The notes under the pieces were generated by a model. The model was not told the DNA's origin, did not search any database, and saw nothing but the letters and a program-made list of their open reading frames with translations. Shown piece after piece: positions 36,888-40,518 of a DNA stretch of 40,518 bases. Position 1 is the first letter of the stretch. Each line of letters starts with the position of its first letter. The translations under genes and the position numbers were made by a program. The DNA lies in contig NZ_JABVEB010000047.1 in assembly GCF_014323665.1 (NCBI RefSeq), positions 1 through 40,518 of the forward strand. The letters are read 5' to 3'. The stretch comes from Actinomadura sp. HBU206391 (GTDB taxonomy: Bacteria > Actinomycetota > Actinomycetes > Streptosporangiales > Streptosporangiaceae).

Positions 36888-38330
36888 ATGACTGAACGCC
36901 CCGTGACCACGACCGACGCCGGTATCTCGGCGCCGAGCGACGAATTCTCGCAGTCCGTCGGGCCGAACGGCCCGCTGCTGCTGCAGGACCATTACGTCAT
37001 CCAGAAGATGGCGCAGTTCAACCGCGAGCGCGTGCCCGAGCGCGTGGTGCACGCCAAGGGCGGTGGCGCCTACGGTGTTCTGGAGATCACCGAGGACGTC
37101 TCGCAGTTCACCAAGGCCGGCCTGTTCCAGCGGGGCAAGCAGACCGATCTGCTCCTGCGCTTCTCGTCCGTCGCCGGAGAGCTCGGCAGCCCGGACAGCG
37201 GCCGTGACCCGCGTGGCTTCGCGCTGAAGTTCTACACCGAAGAGGGCAACTACGACCTCGTCGGCAACAACACCCCGGTCTTCTTCATCCGCGACCCGCA
37301 GAAGTTCTCGGACTTCATCCACTCGCAGAAGCGCCGCGCCGACACCCATCTGCGCGACAACAACATGCAGTGGGACTTCTGGTCGCTGTCCCCGGAGTCG
37401 GCGCACCAGGTGACGCTCCTGATGTCCGACCGCGGCACCCCGTACAGCTGGCGGCACGTCAACGGCTACGGCTCGCACACCTTCCTCTGGTACAACGAGG
37501 CCGGCGCGAAGTTCTGGGTGAAGTACCACTTCAAGACCGACCAGGGCATCAAGAACTTCACGGGCGCCGAGGCCGACGCCATGGCCGGCAGCGACCCCGA
37601 CCACCACATCCGCGACCTGCACACCGCCATCAAGAACGGTGAGTTCCCGTCCTGGACCGTGCAGGTCCAGATCATGCCGTTCGAAGAGGCCGCGGACTAC
37701 CGGTTCAACCCGTTCGACCTGACCAAGGTGTGGCCGCACGGGGACTACCCGCCGATCACCATCGGCAGGTTCACGCTGAACCGGAACCCGCGGAACTACT
37801 TCGCCGAGATCGAGCAGGCCGCGTTCGAGCCGGCCAACATGGTTTCCGGCATCGCCGCCTCGCCGGACAAGATGCTGCAGGGTCGGCTGTTCTCCTACCC
37901 GGACACCCACCGGTACCGGATCGGCCCGAACTACCTGCAGCTCCCGGTCAACCGGCCGAAGTCGCCCGTCCACTCGTACAACAAGGACGGCGCCATGCGG
38001 TACGAGAACCCGAGCGACCCGGTGTACGCCCCGAACTCGGTAGGCGGCCCGGCGGCCGACCCGCAGCTGTGGGCGGGCGAGAGCTACGAGATCGCGGGTG
38101 AGATCATCCGCAGCGCCTACCGGCTGCACCCCGAGGACGACGACTTCGGCCAGCCGCGCGCGCTGTGGGAGAACGTCATGAACGACGTGGACCGCGACCA
38201 CCTGGTGAGCAACATCGTCGATCACGCGTCGGCGCCCGAGGTCACGGCCGAGATGAAGCCGCGCGTCGTGGAGTACTGGCGCAACGTTCAGAAGGACCTC
38301 GGCGACCGCGTCGCCAAGGGCCTCGGCTGA
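36888..38330 (+). CDS. katA: monofunctional haem catalase
   Basis: 480 aa from ATG 36888 with AAGGAGA upstream. It is a full-length clade-3 small-subunit catalase. Active-site His55 lies in RVVHAKGGGAYG and Asn128 in DLVGNNTPVFFIRD. The haem-ligand Tyr337 and Arg333 lie in RLFSYPDTHRYRIGPNY. LRFSSVAGELGS, GFALKFYTEEGNYD and FNPFDLTKVWPHGDYP are the standard catalase blocks. It converts hydrogen peroxide to water and oxygen in the cytosol as a homotetramer. It is controlled by the upstream Fur-family repressor and ends at a strong hairpin terminator. Nothing is unusual in the catalytic set. Confidence 0.97.
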   Translation: MTERPVTTTDAGISAPSDEFSQSVGPNGPLLLQDHYVIQKMAQFNRERVPERVVHAKGGGAYGVLEITEDVSQFTKAGLFQRGKQTDLLLRFSSVAGELGSPDSGRDPRGFALKFYTEEGNYDLVGNNTPVFFIRDPQKFSDFIHSQKRRADTHLRDNNMQWDFWSLSPESAHQVTLLMSDRGTPYSWRHVNGYGSHTFLWYNEAGAKFWVKYHFKTDQGIKNFTGAEADAMAGSDPDHHIRDLHTAIKNGEFPSWTVQVQIMPFEEAADYRFNPFDLTKVWPHGDYPPITIGRFTLNRNPRNYFAEIEQAAFEPANMVSGIAASPDKMLQGRLFSYPDTHRYRIGPNYLQLPVNRPKSPVHSYNKDGAMRYENPSDPVYAPNSVGGPAADPQLWAGESYEIAGEIIRSAYRLHPEDDDFGQPRALWENVMNDVDRDHLVSNIVDHASAPEVTAEMKPRVVEYWRNVQKDLGDRVAKGLG

Positions 38331-38396
38331 GGCGGCGGCTGACACCGGCATCGCCGAGTATCGCCGAATGACGCGGTGACCACCTGACACCGCCTC

Positions 38397-38443
38397 CCGA
38401 GAGGGCGGCCGGACCCAGTGCCGGCCGCCCTTTGGCGTCTCGG
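38397..38443 (+). terminator. strong hairpin after katA
   Basis: Stem AGGGCGGCCGG (38402-38412) / CCGGCCGCCCT (38421-38431) with an 8-nt loop, then TTT. Outer arms CCGAGA (38397-38402) and TCTCGG (38438-38443) extend or compete with it. It starts 66 bp past the katA stop. Confidence 0.8.
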
Positions 38444-38483
38444 ACCCGCCTTGGGCCCGGCGCCCCAGGGCCCGCAGGCCCTG

Positions 38484-38510
38484 TTGACCCCGAACGCTCG
38501 TGCATAACGT
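38484..38510 (+). promoter_or_regulatory. candidate leaderless promoter of the toxin-like gene
   Basis: TTGACC (38484-38489), a 15-bp spacer and TAACGT (38505-38510), with GTG 38518 following 7 nt later. No ribosome site is present. The short spacer could also suit an ECF-type sigma factor. Confidence 0.4.
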
Positions 38511-38517
38511 CCGGGTC

Positions 38518-39792
38518 GTGACTGCCGCGCCGGGCGCACCCGGAACAGACCGTCACCGTGCGTCCGCTCCACCCGGCGACAGCGGTGAGGGGCCGGTGTC
38601 GTACGTGGTCGTCGTGGCACTGGTCGCGACCCTCGTCGGCGCCCTCGTCGCCCATGGACTTCCCGCCGTTCCCGATCGGATCAGCGCCGCCGTCTGTTCG
38701 GTGACCGGTGGACGGGACTGCGCTGCCACCAGCGGTGTCGCCGCACCGGGGGACACCGCCTCGCCAAGGGATCCCGCGGCCGCACCGGGCGATCGGGGCC
38801 GTCCGACCGGGCTCCCGGCGGATCCGGGGCCCGCCGCCGGCGACGGTGCCGACGATCGTCTGCAGAAGAACGACGGCAACTGCCGGCCCATTTTCGACAA
38901 CTTCTGCGGGGCGGTCGACGGTGTCCGACTCGGTATCTGGGACGCGTCCAAGGACGTGTGGGGGTCGGTGACCCTCAACATCTGTCTCGCCGGGCTTTGC
39001 GGTTTCGAAAAGCTCCAAGAGAAGCAGTTGGCGATCCTTCAGTTGGTGACCCATCCCATCGACAGCGGCAAGGCCATGTGGAAGGACACGACCGAGCCGA
39101 TCCGACACGATTGGGAGACCGGCCACGAGTACCGCGCCGTCAACCGGACCGTACCCACGATTCTCGGCATGGTCTTCGGCAGCCGTGGCCTCGGCGCGAT
39201 CGGCAAGCTCGGCAAGGTACCGGACCCCGAAGGGGGCAAGGTGGATGGTCCCAAGGGGAAGGGCGACGAGGACGCGTCCGACAAGGGTGGTGCGCCGTCG
39301 GTGCGGCAGGTCGACCTGAAGAGTCCGGAGATGACAGAGCGCTTCCTGGCGGCTCCGGTCTTCCAGAAGAAGGCGATCGTCACGGTCGATACGGCCAAGG
39401 GCGGCGAAGAGATCACCACCTTCCGCCCTGACGGGTCGGTCGAGACCGTCAACATCGCGAAACCCGCAGACAAGATCATCACTAATCCGCCGCGCGATGG
39501 CCGTCCGGGTGAGCGTTACATCACCACGGCCGAGAACCTGAGCAAGCGCTATGACGACATCGGCGGCGGTCGCTACCGCGCCAAGGGCGTGCTGCGCGCC
39601 GTCCGCAACCCGTACGGCCAGGATGTCGAGATCGTCGCTCCGTGGGGTGAGCGGATGTCCGGTGAGCCGGACTGCTGGTTCGTCGCGCAGGTCGACCCGG
39701 CACATCCCGACGTGCTCACCGCCGACAGGTACATCATCTTCCCGAAGGCCTTCGCGGACGACTTCGAACCCTGGGCCGGTCCCACATCGTGA
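38518..39792 (+). CDS. secreted toxin-like protein with a pilin-like N-terminus
   Basis: About 424 aa from GTG 38518 (GTG 38500 possible). A charged leader ends in GEGPVSYVVVVALVATLVGA (about 23-42), a single helix resembling the class III (Flp/TadE) pilin signal, followed by LPAVPDRISAAVCSVTGGRDC, as in several actinobacterial polymorphic-toxin-like proteins. A Pro/Gly/Ala linker (70-118) leads to a helical region with paired Cys (NCRPIFDNFCGAVDGV, NICLAGLCGFEKL) and DSGKAMWKDTTEPIRHDWET, like a pre-toxin domain. The last 110 residues form a compact beta-rich unit: RYRAKGVLRAVRNPYGQDVE, APWGERMSGEPDCWFV, RYIIFPKAFADDFEPW. I do not recognise its activity. No immunity-like gene follows directly; the next gene is convergent. 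Confidence 0.75.
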   Translation: MTAAPGAPGTDRHRASAPPGDSGEGPVSYVVVVALVATLVGALVAHGLPAVPDRISAAVCSVTGGRDCAATSGVAAPGDTASPRDPAAAPGDRGRPTGLPADPGPAAGDGADDRLQKNDGNCRPIFDNFCGAVDGVRLGIWDASKDVWGSVTLNICLAGLCGFEKLQEKQLAILQLVTHPIDSGKAMWKDTTEPIRHDWETGHEYRAVNRTVPTILGMVFGSRGLGAIGKLGKVPDPEGGKVDGPKGKGDEDASDKGGAPSVRQVDLKSPEMTERFLAAPVFQKKAIVTVDTAKGGEEITTFRPDGSVETVNIAKPADKIITNPPRDGRPGERYITTAENLSKRYDDIGGGRYRAKGVLRAVRNPYGQDVEIVAPWGERMSGEPDCWFVAQVDPAHPDVLTADRYIIFPKAFADDFEPWAGPTS

Positions 39793-39834
39793 GCCGCTCG
39801 TACGAGGGCCGGTACGAGGACATGGGCGGCGGGC

Positions 39835-40518
39835 TCAGGAGGACGGCTTCGCGGGCTGGGCAGTGACGTCGGCGCAGCGACGCAGGCCCTCCCACTCGGT
39901 CTGCGCCTGCCGGGCCGCGGCGCCGGTCAGCGGCTGCGGTATCCCGCCCGAGATCACGGCGGGCGCCCAGTCGGCCTTGGTCACCTTCCCGCCGTCGAAC
40001 GTGAGCGTGAGCACGCCGCTCTGCGCGGTGCGGCCGCTGGAGTTGTAGAACAGGAAGTTGCCCAGCCCGTAATGGACGTACTTGCCGTTGCGGAAGCCGC
40101 CGGCCTGCAGCACGTGCGCGTGGCTGCCGACGACCGCGTCGGCTCCCGCCTCGATGAGCCGCCCGGCGAGGTCGCGCTGCGCCGGGGTGGCGCAACCGTT
40201 CAGCTCCTGCCCCCAGTGCAGGTTCACGATCACGGTGTCGGTGGATTCGCCCGCCTGCCGCACGGCCCGCACCAGGCGGGGCACGTCCTTGGCCGAGGCC
40301 AGCCCCGCCTTGGCGTCGGTGGCGGTCCACGCCTGGATGAGGTTGTCGTCCAGCACCTGGGTGGCGCCGATGACGGCGACCTTGTTGCCCTTCACCGTCG
40401 CGACGTACGGCCGGTACGCCTCGGTGGCGTTGCCCCCGATGCCGACGGTCGGCAGGCCGGCCTGCCGACCCGCGGCGACCGAGTCGCGCAGCCCGGCCTC
40501 GCCGTAGTCCATCCCGTG
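39835..40518 (-). CDS. CapA-family (poly-gamma-glutamate synthesis-like) protein, 5' end outside window
   Basis: The last 228 codons of a minus-strand gene; the frame is open to the window edge (it reads HGMDYGEAGLRDS at 40518, the conserved NNHALDYG-like motif). Further CapA/metallophosphatase motifs are VKGNKVAVIGATQVL, TVIVNLHWGQEL (the HWG block), ADAVVGSHAHVLQ and GKYVHYGLGNFLFYN. These residues coordinate metals in the calcineurin-like fold. Members occur in capsule/poly-gamma-glutamate operons and as stand-alone wall-associated proteins in actinobacteria. The C-terminus carries two Cys-free, Ala/Pro-rich segments ending DVTAQPAKPSS. The true start and any signal peptide lie outside the window. 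It is convergent with the toxin-like gene. Confidence 0.88.
   Translation of the reverse strand, partial: HGMDYGEAGLRDSVAAGRQAGLPTVGIGGNATEAYRPYVATVKGNKVAVIGATQVLDDNLIQAWTATDAKAGLASAKDVPRLVRAVRQAGESTDTVIVNLHWGQELNGCATPAQRDLAGRLIEAGADAVVGSHAHVLQAGGFRNGKYVHYGLGNFLFYNSSGRTAQSGVLTLTFDGGKVTKADWAPAVISGGIPQPLTGAAARQAQTEWEGLRRCADVTAQPAKPSS

Overview
The window is chromosomal DNA from a high-GC Gram-positive actinomycete. Third codon positions are strongly G/C-rich, GTG starts are frequent, and the gene set is typical: BldG-type sigma-factor control, a DivIVA-domain protein, an actinobacterial IHF-type domain, a helicase/secretion-neighbourhood (HSN) helicase with TadE-like proteins, and a K+-independent H+-pyrophosphatase. 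The block TadE-like / helicase / bldG / anti-sigma / hppA follows the order I recall for Streptomyces and relatives. A Streptosporangiales-type host is my guess from overall flavour, not something the sequence proves. I saw no rRNA, tRNA, CRISPR array, transposase or phage gene.

Layout. 1-6.2 kb: the end of a Tad-like secretion cluster, a membrane-anchored Fn3 protein, a two-TM coiled-coil protein, the HSN helicase, then the bldG switch pair. 6.3-12 kb: hppA with two candidate promoters and a strong terminator, a 38-aa membrane peptide coupled to a SixA-like phosphatase, and a FUSC-type membrane protein. 12-16.5 kb (minus strand): a xylFGH-like sugar ABC operon (binding protein, hairpin, single-domain ATPase, permease) ending in its probable ROK regulator. 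17-21.5 kb (minus): serB, then a tightly coupled SDR-MFS-QueA-like operon. 21.6-23.1 kb: a small HTH + Clp-N pair under a leaderless promoter carrying two copies of one operator, and a frameshifted FG-GAP gene. 23.2-26.7 kb (minus): an unknown protein, a GAF histidine kinase, a NarL-type response regulator and a PP2C phosphatase. 26.7-31 kb: a lone ABC ATPase, a TSUP transporter, a small protein behind a near-consensus LexA box, a DivIVA-domain protein, and a ZIP-like transporter fused to an actinobacterial IHF-like DNA-binding domain. 31-36.2 kb: a DUF2231-Rieske protein divergent from a molybdopterin oxidoreductase, then NfeD + SPFH. 36.3-38.4 kb: a Fur-family regulator and a monofunctional catalase. 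38.5-40.5 kb: a secreted toxin-like protein with a pilin-like N-terminus, and a partial CapA-type protein.

How the genes work together. Several blocks look like regulator-plus-target modules: BldG with its partner kinase, ROK with a sugar ABC transporter, CatR/FurA with KatA, HTH with Clp-N, and kinase/regulator/PP2C. The most novel items are (i) the ZIP-like/IHF fusion with an in-frame 15-bp tandem repeat in its linker, (ii) the Clp-N/HTH pair with duplicated 18-bp operators placed exactly on the -35 and -10 of a leaderless promoter, (iii) a near-perfect SOS box in front of an uncharacterised 85-aa gene, and (iv) the pilin-headed, toxin-like protein. Family assignments rest on reading motifs by eye; no database search was run.
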